A stretch of 64,000 bases of DNA from Bryobacterales bacterium (GTDB lineage Bacteria > Acidobacteriota > Terriglobia > Bryobacterales > UBA6623): contig JAPPMB010000137.1 of the NCBI GenBank assembly GCA_028819255.1, forward strand, positions 1 through 64,000, given 5' to 3'. Made by a program: the position numbers and the translations under genes. Shown piece after piece: positions 1-8,237 of this stretch. The notes under the pieces were generated by a model, which was given only the letters and a program-made list of their open reading frames with translations, was not told the origin of the DNA and searched no databases. Within the stretch, counting starts at the first letter, position 1; each line of letters begins with the position of its first letter.

Positions 1-2
1 TG

Positions 3-1100
3 ATCGTGGCGGCACTGTCGACAGCGACGGCCATGATGGTCAGCGTCGCCATCATGGTTGGGAGCATGCGGGAAACCCTGCTGGTCTGGATCGACGCGCA
101 GCTCCAAGCCGATCTCTACATCCAGCCCCAGCGGCGTCCCGGTGAAGGCGACTTGCCGACCATGGACGGATCGGTCGCCCTGACCGTCGAGTCGCTCCCG
201 GCGGTCGATGCCGTGGATCGGTACCGCAGGTACGCAATCAGTTACGGAGGGCTGCCCGCAACGCTTGCTCTTGCCGACTTCCGGGTCCTGAAGACGCGGT
301 CGGGAATGAGGATGATCGAGGGCGCGGACTGGACTGCAGTCGCTGACCTCCTGCTGTCGACGGAGAGCGTGATCGTCAGCGAAACGTTCAGCAGCAAGCA
401 CGATGTTCGAATGGGAGACGTGCTCTCCCTGCCGATCGGCGACGGCGCCGAGGACTTCGAGGTCGTTGGCGTTTATCCCGACTACTCCGCGGAGAGTGGC
501 TACATCCTCGGCGACCGAGGCGTCCTGACCCGCCACCTGCCGGACGCGAGGCTGACCGGTTGCGGCGTATATCTTGTTCCGGGCGCCGACATCGAGGCGG
601 CCCGCGCGGAGGTGGTCCGCGCTCTCGCCGGCAGGACGGTCGTGGTCGCCCGAAACCGAGAGCTCCGCGAGAACGCGACCGCGGTCTTTGACCGAACATT
701 CGCGATCACGTACGCCCTGGAGGCGGTGGCGGTGTTTGTCGCGATCCTGGGCATGGCAGGCTCCCTGATCACGCTGGTGATCGACCGGCGTGGGGAGCTG
801 GGCCTGTTGCGCGCCCTTGGGGGATCCAGGGAGCAGATTCGCAGTCTCGTGATGGCCCAAGCCGGAATGCTTGGCATCATGTCCAACCTGATCGGCCTCT
901 TGCTGGGATGCGCTCTGTCGGTCATTCTCGTCAAGGTCATCAACAAGCAGTCGTTCGGCTGGACGATCCAGTTCCACTGGCCGGTCGGCTTTCTCCTGCT
1001 GGCGATTGCCGTGATCTTCGCCGCCAGCCTGGCAGCGGGCTTGTATCCGGCGCGGATCGCATCCTCCAGTGATCCCGGAGGGATGCTGCGGGAGGCATGA
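3..1100 (+). CDS. ABC transporter permease, FtsX-like (3' part only)
   Basis: This is the C-terminal part of a MacB/FtsX-type permease. The frame is open to the left edge, so the true start lies outside the window. Visible parts are a transmembrane segment near the left edge, a soluble periplasmic-type domain of about 200 residues, and a terminal FtsX domain with three hydrophobic segments. The cytoplasmic coupling motif RRGELGLLRALGGSREQI is intact. The ATPase and an AttH-like lipocalin follow directly, the gene order known for AttEFGH-type lipid or lipoprotein export systems. The family is clear. The substrate is not, and the role rests on neighbours. Confidence 0.85.
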   Translation: MVAALSTATAMMVSVAIMVGSMRETLLVWIDAQLQADLYIQPQRRPGEGDLPTMDGSVALTVESLPAVDAVDRYRRYAISYGGLPATLALADFRVLKTRSGMRMIEGADWTAVADLLLSTESVIVSETFSSKHDVRMGDVLSLPIGDGAEDFEVVGVYPDYSAESGYILGDRGVLTRHLPDARLTGCGVYLVPGADIEAARAEVVRALAGRTVVVARNRELRENATAVFDRTFAITYALEAVAVFVAILGMAGSLITLVIDRRGELGLLRALGGSREQIRSLVMAQAGMLGIMSNLIGLLLGCALSVILVKVINKQSFGWTIQFHWPVGFLLLAIAVIFAASLAAGLYPARIASSSDPGGMLREA

Positions 1101-1167
1101 TGGGCCCCTCCCTGCGACAATCAGGCCGGTGATGCGGGAGCCCAGGCATCCTCCGTCGGAGCAAACC

Positions 1168-1872
1168 GTGTCCACGGACGTACTCCGCTTCAGGAACACC
1201 TCGAAGGTCTACGCGCTGGCTCGGCAGTCCGTCGCAGCCCTCACGGATGTCACCGTCTCTGTCGGGCGAGGCGAGTTTGTCGCACTGGTCGGACGCAGCG
1301 GCTGCGGCAAGACCACGTTCCTGAACCTCGCGGGCGCACTGGACGTGCCGTCGGGCGGGGATGTCCTCATCGACGGCCTCTCCACCGTCAGTCTGGATGA
1401 TGCCCAATTGACCCAGGTGCGACGTCAGCGGGTCGGGTTCGTCTTCCAGTTCTTTCGCCTCTTTCCCACATTGAGCGCGGTCGAGAACGTGGAAGTTCCG
1501 CTCCAGCTCGCGGGACTTCCGGGGTCCCGGGCACGCGCTCGGGACCTTCTCGACCTCGTGGGGATGGCGGATCTCGGAGAGCGCATTCCCTATCAGCTGT
1601 CCGGCGGCCAGATGCAGCGCGTCGCCATTGCGAGAGCACTGGGTCCATCTCCGTCGATGCTTCTGGCCGACGAGCCGACCGGCAATCTCGACAGCGAAAC
1701 AGCGCGCACGATTATGGACCTGTTCCGGCGGGTGAACATCGAGTTCGGAACAACAGTCATCATGGCAACGCACAGCATGGCCAACGCATCCCGAGCGGAA
1801 AGGGTGATCGCCCTGAATGACGGACGCCTTGCGTCGGACGAGTCCAGGAATCCCGAGGCGCCCGTTGGGTGA
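1168..1872 (+). CDS. ABC transporter ATP-binding protein, LolD/MacB type
   Basis: This is the ATPase partner of the preceding FtsX-like permease. Walker A (GRSGCGKTT), a Q-loop (VFQFF), signature LSGGQMQRVAIARAL, Walker B (MLLADEPTG) and the H-loop (ATHS) are all present. I chose GTG at 1168 because GGAG lies six bases upstream and the resulting 234 residues match the usual family length. ATG at 1132 is an alternative, and an earlier frame start would overlap the permease. It would energise conformational work by the FtsX permease rather than classical import. The downstream AttH gene begins within ten bases, so the genes are probably co-transcribed. Confidence 0.92.
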   Translation: MSTDVLRFRNTSKVYALARQSVAALTDVTVSVGRGEFVALVGRSGCGKTTFLNLAGALDVPSGGDVLIDGLSTVSLDDAQLTQVRRQRVGFVFQFFRLFPTLSAVENVEVPLQLAGLPGSRARARDLLDLVGMADLGERIPYQLSGGQMQRVAIARALGPSPSMLLADEPTGNLDSETARTIMDLFRRVNIEFGTTVIMATHSMANASRAERVIALNDGRLASDESRNPEAPVG

Positions 1873-1879
1873 GAGGATC

Positions 1880-3052
1880 GTGCCCTTGTCGATCAGGCCG
1901 ATCTGGGCTCGTGCTGGAAACAGGCGGCCAAGGATCGTCGCGTCCGCGGGACGCATCCTGCCCGCGCTGTTACTCACCTGGAACCTGGGGGCGTTCGAGA
2001 GGGCGCGGCCGGGATACGACTATCAGTTCCCCCGCGACTACTTCGAGCATCCGGAATTCCAGTCCGAGTGGTGGTACTACACCGGCAATCTCGCCACCAC
2101 TGAGGGCCGACGCTTCGGCTTCGAGCTGACGTTCTTCCGTGCCGGACTGGACTCGCGCCGGACGGGCGCCGGCACCTGGGACTTCGACCAGGTCTACCTG
2201 GCCCACTTCGTGGTCGCGGACATAGAAGCCGGGCGAACGCTCAAGACCGAGCGGATCAATCGCGCGGGTCCGGGCATCGCCGGAGCATCGCACGACAAGC
2301 GAACCATCTGGAACGGGAACTGGAGCGTGAGTTTCCTCCCGGACGATCCGCTGAGGCCCCCGCAGCGGATGTGGGCCGGCGTTGACGGGGTGTCGGTCAG
2401 CCTCTCGCTTGCGCCGTCCAAACCAGTGGTTGTGCACGGCGTGGACGGGATCAGCCGCAAGGCCAGAGGGCCCGGACGGGCCTCCCACTATCTGTCCTTC
2501 ACACGCCTTCTTGCGAGCGGCGTGGTCGAGATCGGCGGGACCGAGCATGCAGTCGAGGGCCTGGCCTGGATGGACCACGAGTTCTTCACGGACAGCCTGT
2601 CGAGTGATCAGGTCGGATGGGACTGGATGAGCGTCCAGCTCGACGACGGGATCGACCTGATGCTCTACGGCATTCGGGAGACGGGCGGATTCCGGAGCGC
2701 CTTCTCGTCCGGAACGCTCGTGGAGCCGGACGGACAGGCGTCGCACCTGGAGGCCGAGGACTTCCGCATGCTGCCCGGCAGGACCTGGCGGAGCGAGGAG
2801 ACGGGTGCAGCGTACCCGGTGGAATGGGCCGTCGAAGTCCCCCGGCTTGGCCTCAGACTGAAGGTTCGCCCCCTGCGCGACGCCCAGGAGATCTTCAGCG
2901 AACGCGGCTTCACACCCACCTACTGGGAGGGCCCCGTCACGTATTCCGGGGAGCGGGACGGGCAGGCCGTCACGGGGCGGGGCTACCTTGAGATGACGGG
3001 CTACGACAAGCCGTTCACACTTGGAGGGCAGACCGGCGGTCCCGGCGAGTGA
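1880..3052 (+). CDS. AttH/CrtC-type lipocalin-like secreted protein
   Basis: The protein belongs to the AttH / carotenoid 1,2-hydratase (CrtC) lipocalin-like family. Typical features are the N-terminal YDYQFPRDYF...SEWWYYTGNL motif, the FELTFFR strand and the GLAWMDHEF segment in the second half. An N-terminal hydrophobic stretch (GRILPALLLTWNLGAF) after several arginines looks like a signal peptide. The start is uncertain. GTG at 1880 avoids overlap with the ATPase and lies two bases after GAGAGGA. ATG at 1817 would overlap the ATPase gene by 56 bases. With the ATPase and permease it matches the attEFGH arrangement, in which AttH handles a lipophilic ligand outside the cytoplasm. The ligand cannot be read from sequence. 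Confidence 0.85.
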   Translation: MPLSIRPIWARAGNRRPRIVASAGRILPALLLTWNLGAFERARPGYDYQFPRDYFEHPEFQSEWWYYTGNLATTEGRRFGFELTFFRAGLDSRRTGAGTWDFDQVYLAHFVVADIEAGRTLKTERINRAGPGIAGASHDKRTIWNGNWSVSFLPDDPLRPPQRMWAGVDGVSVSLSLAPSKPVVVHGVDGISRKARGPGRASHYLSFTRLLASGVVEIGGTEHAVEGLAWMDHEFFTDSLSSDQVGWDWMSVQLDDGIDLMLYGIRETGGFRSAFSSGTLVEPDGQASHLEAEDFRMLPGRTWRSEETGAAYPVEWAVEVPRLGLRLKVRPLRDAQEIFSERGFTPTYWEGPVTYSGERDGQAVTGRGYLEMTGYDKPFTLGGQTGGPGE

Positions 3053-3053
3053 G

Positions 3054-3911
3054 TCAGCCGGAATGCTGCGAGGGCCGGCGTCCAAGAAGCCTGAAGCTGA
3101 TGTCCACCGCGGGAGCGGAATGGGTCAGGGAGCCTACTGAGGCGAAGTCCGCGCCGGCCTCCGCATAGGCCCGGATGGTCTCGAGGCCCAGGTTGCCCGA
3201 GACCTCAATGCGGGCGCGCCCCGCAACGCGACGGACTGCCTCCCGCACCTCTTCCACTGCAAAATTGTCCAGCAGAATGTGGTCGGCACTGCACGCCAGT
3301 GCCTCCTCCAGCTCCCCGAAGTCCCGGACCTCGATCTCCCTCGGAACACCGCACTCCGCACAGAGTTCCCATGCCCGCCGGACGCCGCCCGCGGCATCAA
3401 TGTGATTGTTCTTGATCAAGACGGCGTCGTAGAGTCCCGCGCGATGATTCGTCCCGCCGCCTGCGCGGACCGCCAGCTTGTCGATGAGCCGCATGCCGGG
3501 CGAGGTCTTGCGAGTGTCCAGCAATCTGCATCTCGTGCCCCTTATCGCGTCGGTGAACCGCCGGGTGAGGGTAGCCACGCCGCAGGTCCGCTGCATCAGG
3601 TTGAGTGCCGTGCGCTCAAGCGTCAGCAGCCGCCGCGCAGTCCCGCTGATGCGCGCGAATGCTGTCCCTGCGGCCACCTCCGACCCCTCGGGCTGGGCGA
3701 GGCTGATCTGTTCGCGCGTGTAGACCAGGTCCAGCATGGGCGTGCCGGCCAACACCAGGTCCTGTTTCGCCAGGAAATGCCCGCATGCTTCCTGCGTCTC
3801 CGGTACGCAGGCCTCGGTCGTTACGTCGCCACTGCCGATGTCCTCCCTCAGCGCAAGATCGATGAGCCTGCGGACCCGGGAATCGTGCCAAGGGGAGGGA
3901 ACTGCGCTCAT
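3054..3911 (-). CDS. nadC: Nicotinate-nucleotide pyrophosphorylase (quinolinate phosphoribosyltransferase)
   Basis: NadC converts quinolinate and PRPP to nicotinate mononucleotide in de novo NAD synthesis. The conserved core is unmistakable: RKTSPGMRLIDKLAVRAGGG, followed by NHRAGLYDAVLIKNNH, and the later EVSGNLGL and VGSLTHSAPAVDISF segments. With ATG at 3911 the product is 285 residues, the normal family size. An in-frame extension to 4157 is low-complexity and lies antisense to panE, so I left it out. The gene is third in a tight minus-strand run behind a hydrolase and panE, with 13 bases between panE and nadC. It converges on the AttH gene with only one base between the stop codons. Confidence 0.97.
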   Translation of the reverse strand: MSAVPSPWHDSRVRRLIDLALREDIGSGDVTTEACVPETQEACGHFLAKQDLVLAGTPMLDLVYTREQISLAQPEGSEVAAGTAFARISGTARRLLTLERTALNLMQRTCGVATLTRRFTDAIRGTRCRLLDTRKTSPGMRLIDKLAVRAGGGTNHRAGLYDAVLIKNNHIDAAGGVRRAWELCAECGVPREIEVRDFGELEEALACSADHILLDNFAVEEVREAVRRVAGRARIEVSGNLGLETIRAYAEAGADFASVGSLTHSAPAVDISFRLLGRRPSQHSG

Positions 3912-3924
3912 GGGGCCGTCATCC

Positions 3925-4902
3925 TCATCCGGACCGCCTGGCCGCCCTCGCAAAGAGCACGCGGGTTGCCGAGTCGATCGCGCGAAGAACGGGAACGTCG
4001 ATGTGCTGCCTCTCGGCGAGCTCGATGACCGCCCCGAGCAGCACGTCGAGTTCCGGCTCTCGTCCCAGGTCCAGATCCTGCAGCATTGATGTCCGGTGGT
4101 CGCCGGCCCTCCTCGCCCCGGCGATCCGCCGTTCATTCGAGATGGCGACATGGACACCGACCGAAGACGCGACCTGCCGGACTTCGTCCATCATGTCCCC
4201 GACCAGGCGGACACCATGGGGCGAGCCGGTCATTTCCGTCAAGGTGGCCCCAGTGAGGGCGCTCAACGGGTTGAACGCCGCGTTGCCGAGGATCTTGACC
4301 CAGAGCTCGTGACGGATGTCGCCGCGCACGGGCGCCTTGATGCCGGCCGAGCGCAATGCGGAAGACAGGGCCAGAACACGCTCCGTTCGCCCTCCGGCCG
4401 GCTCCCCGAGCGGCAAACGGTTCCCGACCGTGTGCTTGATTGCTCCGGGCTCAGTCATGGAACACGAAAAGTAGACAACCGATCCCACCACGAGCGACGG
4501 TGCGATGTGGCGCGCGATCACTCCCTGGGGATCGGCTGCCCGAATCGGCTGGTCGCCTCCGGGCAACCCGTGGAAGTACCACCACGGAAGCCCGTTCTGG
4601 GTCGAGACGAATGTGGTGGACGGGCCCTTGAGAGGCTCGACAAGAGGGGCGATCTGCGCAAGGGATCCCGCCTTGACGGCAAGCACGACGTAGTCGGCGG
4701 GCCCGATGTCCGCGGCAGCGTCCGTGGCGCGGACCCGGACCCGGCTTTCCCCGAAGATCGTGCTGCGCACGGACAGCCCGCGGCGCCGCAGCGCTGCCAG
4801 GTTGTCTCCGCGGGCGATGAAATGCACCTCGTGGCCGCCCTCCTGCAGCCTGGAGCCCAGAAGCCCGCCCACAGAACCCGCTCCGTAGATCGCGAATTTC
4901 AA
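3925..4902 (-). CDS. panE: 2-dehydropantoate 2-reductase (ketopantoate reductase)
   Basis: PanE reduces ketopantoate to pantoate with NADPH for coenzyme A synthesis. The N-terminal dinucleotide-binding motif is GAGSVGG at residues 7-13. The central VLAVKAGSL and the C-terminal ApbA domain motif ELWVKILGNAAFNPLSALTG, with the catalytic Lys and a conserved Asn, are in place. At 325 residues it is the usual length. It sits between the hydrolase (3 bases upstream) and nadC (13 bases downstream). That layout implies one operon for cofactor genes. Paralogous ApbA-family reductases exist, so pantoate synthesis is likely rather than proved. Confidence 0.93.
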   Translation of the reverse strand: MKFAIYGAGSVGGLLGSRLQEGGHEVHFIARGDNLAALRRRGLSVRSTIFGESRVRVRATDAAADIGPADYVVLAVKAGSLAQIAPLVEPLKGPSTTFVSTQNGLPWWYFHGLPGGDQPIRAADPQGVIARHIAPSLVVGSVVYFSCSMTEPGAIKHTVGNRLPLGEPAGGRTERVLALSSALRSAGIKAPVRGDIRHELWVKILGNAAFNPLSALTGATLTEMTGSPHGVRLVGDMMDEVRQVASSVGVHVAISNERRIAGARRAGDHRTSMLQDLDLGREPELDVLLGAVIELAERQHIDVPVLRAIDSATRVLFARAARRSG

Positions 4903-4905
4903 GAC

Positions 4906-5538
4906 TCAACCCTCTCGAAGGACATCCCGAACGGCGCCTTCCAACGCATCCAGCGCATCCGAGAAGAAATGATCCCTGGCGTCGATCCACGTCACTCCGC
5001 AAGGTTCCGCAGCCGCTTCGAGGACAAGTCCCAGATTTCGGCGCGACCCGTACTCATCCTGTGTGCTGTGGATGAAGTGCTTGGGACATGCGCAGTGCCC
5101 TAGAAAGCTGAAGTCCCCCCGGTTCACCGGCAAACCGACGGCAACCACCAGGTCCACGCTGGGTTTCGAACAGCAGACTCGAAGCGAGACGCGGGAACCG
5201 AACGAAAAGCCGCCAACGACCAGGGGCACGCCGGGATGGCGTTCCTGCATGTATCGCATGGCCGCTCTGAGGTCGTCCTGCTCGCCGCGGCCCGCGTCGT
5301 AGGTGCCGCCGCTCGCTCCGACGCCGCGAAAGTTGAAGCGGAGCACGGCGGCACCCGCGCGCCGGGCGCCCCTCGCCATGCGGTAGACCACCTTGTTGTG
5401 CATCGTCCCGCCGTATTGCGGATGCGGGTGGCAGACGACGACAGCCCGCGCGATCGTGCTTGACTTGGGCTCATCCAGGAGTGCCTCGAGCACGCCCGCC
5501 GGTCCGGCGAGGGAGGTCGACCTTAGTGTGCGGGCCAT
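4906..5538 (-). CDS. Alpha/beta hydrolase of the COG2945 type
   Basis: This is a small cytoplasmic alpha/beta hydrolase of 210 residues. The family hallmarks are CHPHPQYGGTMHNKVV at residues 36-51, the RFNFRGVGASGG loop, and the nucleophile elbow GGFSFGS with Ser112. A C-terminal DHFF supplies the likely catalytic His. I chose ATG at 5538 because homologous sequence begins there. The in-frame extension to 5616 is not protein-like. It is the first gene of the minus-strand run with panE and nadC, ending three bases before panE. The substrate is unknown. Members are usually annotated only as predicted hydrolases or esterases. Confidence 0.88.
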   Translation of the reverse strand: MARTLRSTSLAGPAGVLEALLDEPKSSTIARAVVVCHPHPQYGGTMHNKVVYRMARGARRAGAAVLRFNFRGVGASGGTYDAGRGEQDDLRAAMRYMQERHPGVPLVVGGFSFGSRVSLRVCCSKPSVDLVVAVGLPVNRGDFSFLGHCACPKHFIHSTQDEYGSRRNLGLVLEAAAEPCGVTWIDARDHFFSDALDALEGAVRDVLREG

Positions 5539-5771
5539 GGAGCGAGATTCGGATGCGGCACTGGGCTGACACCGCGGTGCCGGTGATCCCTGCCGGATCA
5601 GCCCTCCGCATTGCACCGGAAGTGCATCGCTGTCCTGGACTGCGTTAGATGATCAGGGCCAACCGCCAGTTCCCATTATGGCCGCAAGCCGCCCGTAACG
5701 ATGCGGCCCGATGCGGGTCCCGGACCGACCGAGCGGCGAGTTGCGGAGGATCGGGCCCGGTCCTATGATTG

Positions 5772-7319
5772 ATGCCGATGGTTCGACGTTCCGCATCCGA
5801 TTCTGACGCGATGTCTCCGCAAGGATTCTCGTGTCGTGCCGTGAAGGTCTGGGCGTGCGCGGTCCTGCTGCTGGGTGTCGGATGCGGAACCCGCCAATCC
5901 GTTGAGAGCGTAGAGCACACGAATGTGCTCTTCATCGCCGTCGACGACCTCAATGTCGCGCTCCGCACCTATGGTGCGTACAAGACGGCCAAGACACCGA
6001 ACATCGATCAACTGGCCTCCGAGGGTGTCCAGTTCGACCGAGCCTACGCGCAGGACCCTCTTTGCAATCCGTCCCGCACGTCATTCCTGAGCGGCATGCG
6101 GCCGGAGACGACGGACGTCTACGGCAACTTCGTCGAACCTCGGCACAGGATGGGCGATGTCGTGATGCTCCCCGAGTATTTTCGGTCGCACGGATATTTC
6201 ACTGCGAGAGTTGGGAAGATCGCGCATGGCCGGTACGAGGACTCCGTGTCTTGGGACGTATCCGAAAACGCCGCGCGACGAGAGCACTACCTGCCCGGCA
6301 CCGACCGATCGGAAGTCCGCGACAACTCCTGGATCGAAGGGGCGGAGGACGGACTGTCGAGAGCCGAAATCCTAGGGCATCTTGGACGTCCGACGGGAAT
6401 GCCTCTGACATGGCGCGCTACGGATGAGACCGAAGCCGAGACGCCGGACGGCCAGACGACCCGAAGAGTGATCGAGCTCATCCGCGAGAACCGAGACAGG
6501 CCGTTCTTTGTCGGCGCCGGATTCCACAAGCCTCACCAGCCATGGGTCGCACCGGCGTCGTTCTTCGAACAGCATCCGGTTTCCGAGGTCGAGCTGCCGG
6601 TCGAACCGGAGGACGACCGTTCCGACATCCCGAGGGCGGCTGTGGGCGGATACCCCGAGGACCCCGACCACAGCGACCTGCAGAAGCGGCAGGCGATCGC
6701 CGCTTACCACGCGACCGTGACCCTGATCGACGCCCAGGTCGGGCTCCTGATGAACGCGCTGGAGGAGCTCGGAGTGGAGGACTCGACGATCGTCGTGTTC
6801 GTGAGCGACCACGGTTTCCACCTCAGCGAGCACGGGGGGCTCTGGCGCAAGCACACGCAATTCGAGGAATCGACCCGCGTTCCGCTCATCGTCCGCGTCC
6901 CAAGCGGCATGGCGGGCGCGAGGACGGGTGCCTTGGTGGAGCTTGTGGATCTATACCCGACGCTTGTCGATCTCTGCGGCCTCCCGCCAGCGAAGGACCT
7001 CGAAGGCACCAGCTTCCGCCCGGTGCTCGAGAACCCGGAGGTCGCGTGGAAGAGCGCCGTGTTCTCCGAGGCGAAGCGCAATCGTAACCACGGCCGTTCC
7101 GTACGTACGGCGAGTCACCGATACACCGTGTGGACACCAGAGGAGAGCGGCCCTGTGGAGTACGAGCTCTACGACCTCAACAGCGATCCCAAGGAATTCG
7201 TCAACCTCGCTGGCTCAGCGGAGCACGACGAAGTCCGGAAGCAGCTTGCAGCGACACTTCGAGCGGGCTGGCGTGCTGCCTCGCCGAAGGGCGTTTCGGC
7301 CGCCACCACAGCGGAGTAG
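5772..7319 (+). CDS. Sulfatase, iduronate-2-sulfatase-like lipoprotein
   Basis: This is a type I sulfatase hydrolysing sulfate esters in the periplasm or on the outer membrane. The formylglycine motif C-N-P-S-R starts at Cys98 (numbered from 5772). Metal ligands are in AVDDLN at the start of the domain and SDHG later. Order and spacing (GKIAHG, GFHKPHQPW, VPLIVRVP, ELYDLNSDPKEFVNLA) resemble iduronate-2-sulfatases. An N-terminal hydrophobic segment ends in LGVGC, a plausible lipobox. TTG at 5769, ATG at 5772, 5778 and 5811 are all possible starts. Exact sugar specificity cannot be assigned. The gene is monocistronic as far as the sequence shows. Confidence 0.93.
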   Translation: MPMVRRSASDSDAMSPQGFSCRAVKVWACAVLLLGVGCGTRQSVESVEHTNVLFIAVDDLNVALRTYGAYKTAKTPNIDQLASEGVQFDRAYAQDPLCNPSRTSFLSGMRPETTDVYGNFVEPRHRMGDVVMLPEYFRSHGYFTARVGKIAHGRYEDSVSWDVSENAARREHYLPGTDRSEVRDNSWIEGAEDGLSRAEILGHLGRPTGMPLTWRATDETEAETPDGQTTRRVIELIRENRDRPFFVGAGFHKPHQPWVAPASFFEQHPVSEVELPVEPEDDRSDIPRAAVGGYPEDPDHSDLQKRQAIAAYHATVTLIDAQVGLLMNALEELGVEDSTIVVFVSDHGFHLSEHGGLWRKHTQFEESTRVPLIVRVPSGMAGARTGALVELVDLYPTLVDLCGLPPAKDLEGTSFRPVLENPEVAWKSAVFSEAKRNRNHGRSVRTASHRYTVWTPEESGPVEYELYDLNSDPKEFVNLAGSAEHDEVRKQLAATLRAGWRAASPKGVSAATTAE

Positions 7320-7381
7320 GAGGCGTCTCCAAGACGTTGACGGGAAGGGGGCCGGTTCGATGGACCGGTGTCCTATGCGAT

Positions 7382-7879
7382 CTACGTGTCTGCTGTCTTG
7401 GGCGAGATGGCCCGCGCTTCCGAGTTTGGCGCCGTCCAAACGGCGGGCGTTTGCGGCAATCCGGGCCAGGACGATCCACGGCACGGCGGAATCCCTCGGT
7501 CGGTGAAGGGGATGGCTTGAACCGACTGTTCGCGCAAGACGGAACCGACATCGCCGAACCTCTCCTCGACTGACAGCGGACGGACTCCGGCCTCGCGCAT
7601 CGAGCGCGGCACCTCCGTGGCACGTCGAACGTTGTCGTCCGGAAGGCTCCGCATGTGGGGCGCGCACTGGGCGACGCACAACAGCTGGTCCTCACACATG
7701 AGGCCCATCCAACGTGGGACGACCACGTTCAGCGGCTCGCCCCCTGCGATGGCGCCGAAGACCCTTCCGCACGCTCGGGGAATGACGGAGGTAGCCGGTT
7801 CCGGATTCGATTCCAAGAAGTCCGCGTACGTGGCATCTCTCGGAGGATTCTCGATTCGATTGACGGACTTGCTCGCCAT
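7382..7879 (-). CDS. Unrecognised protein, possibly a gene relic
   Basis: This frame encodes 165 residues that I do not recognise. It is supported by codon use: from ATG at 7879 through about residue 125, third positions are mostly G or C, as in neighbouring genes. The residue mix is protein-like, for example RDATYADFLESNPEP and GLMCEDQLLCVAQCAPHMRSL. The last 40 residues look less natural and may lie beyond a frameshift. There is no signal peptide or membrane segment. It lies convergent to the sulfatase and downstream of TonB receptor 1 on the same strand. It may be a small orphan gene or a decaying one. Confidence 0.4.
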   Translation of the reverse strand: MASKSVNRIENPPRDATYADFLESNPEPATSVIPRACGRVFGAIAGGEPLNVVVPRWMGLMCEDQLLCVAQCAPHMRSLPDDNVRRATEVPRSMREAGVRPLSVEERFGDVGSVLREQSVQAIPFTDRGIPPCRGSSWPGLPQTPAVWTAPNSEARAISPKTADT

Positions 7880-8237
7880 CGCCTGCCGCCTGTAGTCCTG
7901 CCGGCCGCGCGGCCTCCTCGATGCAGGCGCGGCAGTTGCGAAGACGGGGACGGCGGGGCCTGACGTTTCGGCGCCTTCTGCGAGCGACTTGACTAGGACC
8001 TGATCCTCCGGCTCGCGGTCCAATCCCTCGACTCCGAACACACTCCTTGCCCAAGGCTCTCCCAATCGAGCATCGCTTCGAAGAGGCGCCCCTCCACGCA
8101 GAGGTCCACGCCTGAGGGGGGCGCTCGCTGATCCGTCATCGGGTGAAACGGTCGCAAGTGCCGGCAAGAAGACGCCTCGCCCCTCCGGCGACCCGAGGGC
8201 ATACGCGGTACGTGACGCCTGAGGGTGTTGGTGCGGC
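7880..8237. other. Gap without a recognisable gene
   Basis: The stretch lies between the unrecognised minus-strand frame and the end of TonB receptor 1. Open frames run through it on both strands but none has a credible start, codon bias or family motif. I see no convincing hairpin terminator. Confidence 0.5.

Noticed and set aside
3912-4157. N-terminal extension of nadC to 4157
   Set aside because: The extra residues are low-complexity, antisense to panE, and absent from the NadC family. ATG at 3911 gives the usual length.
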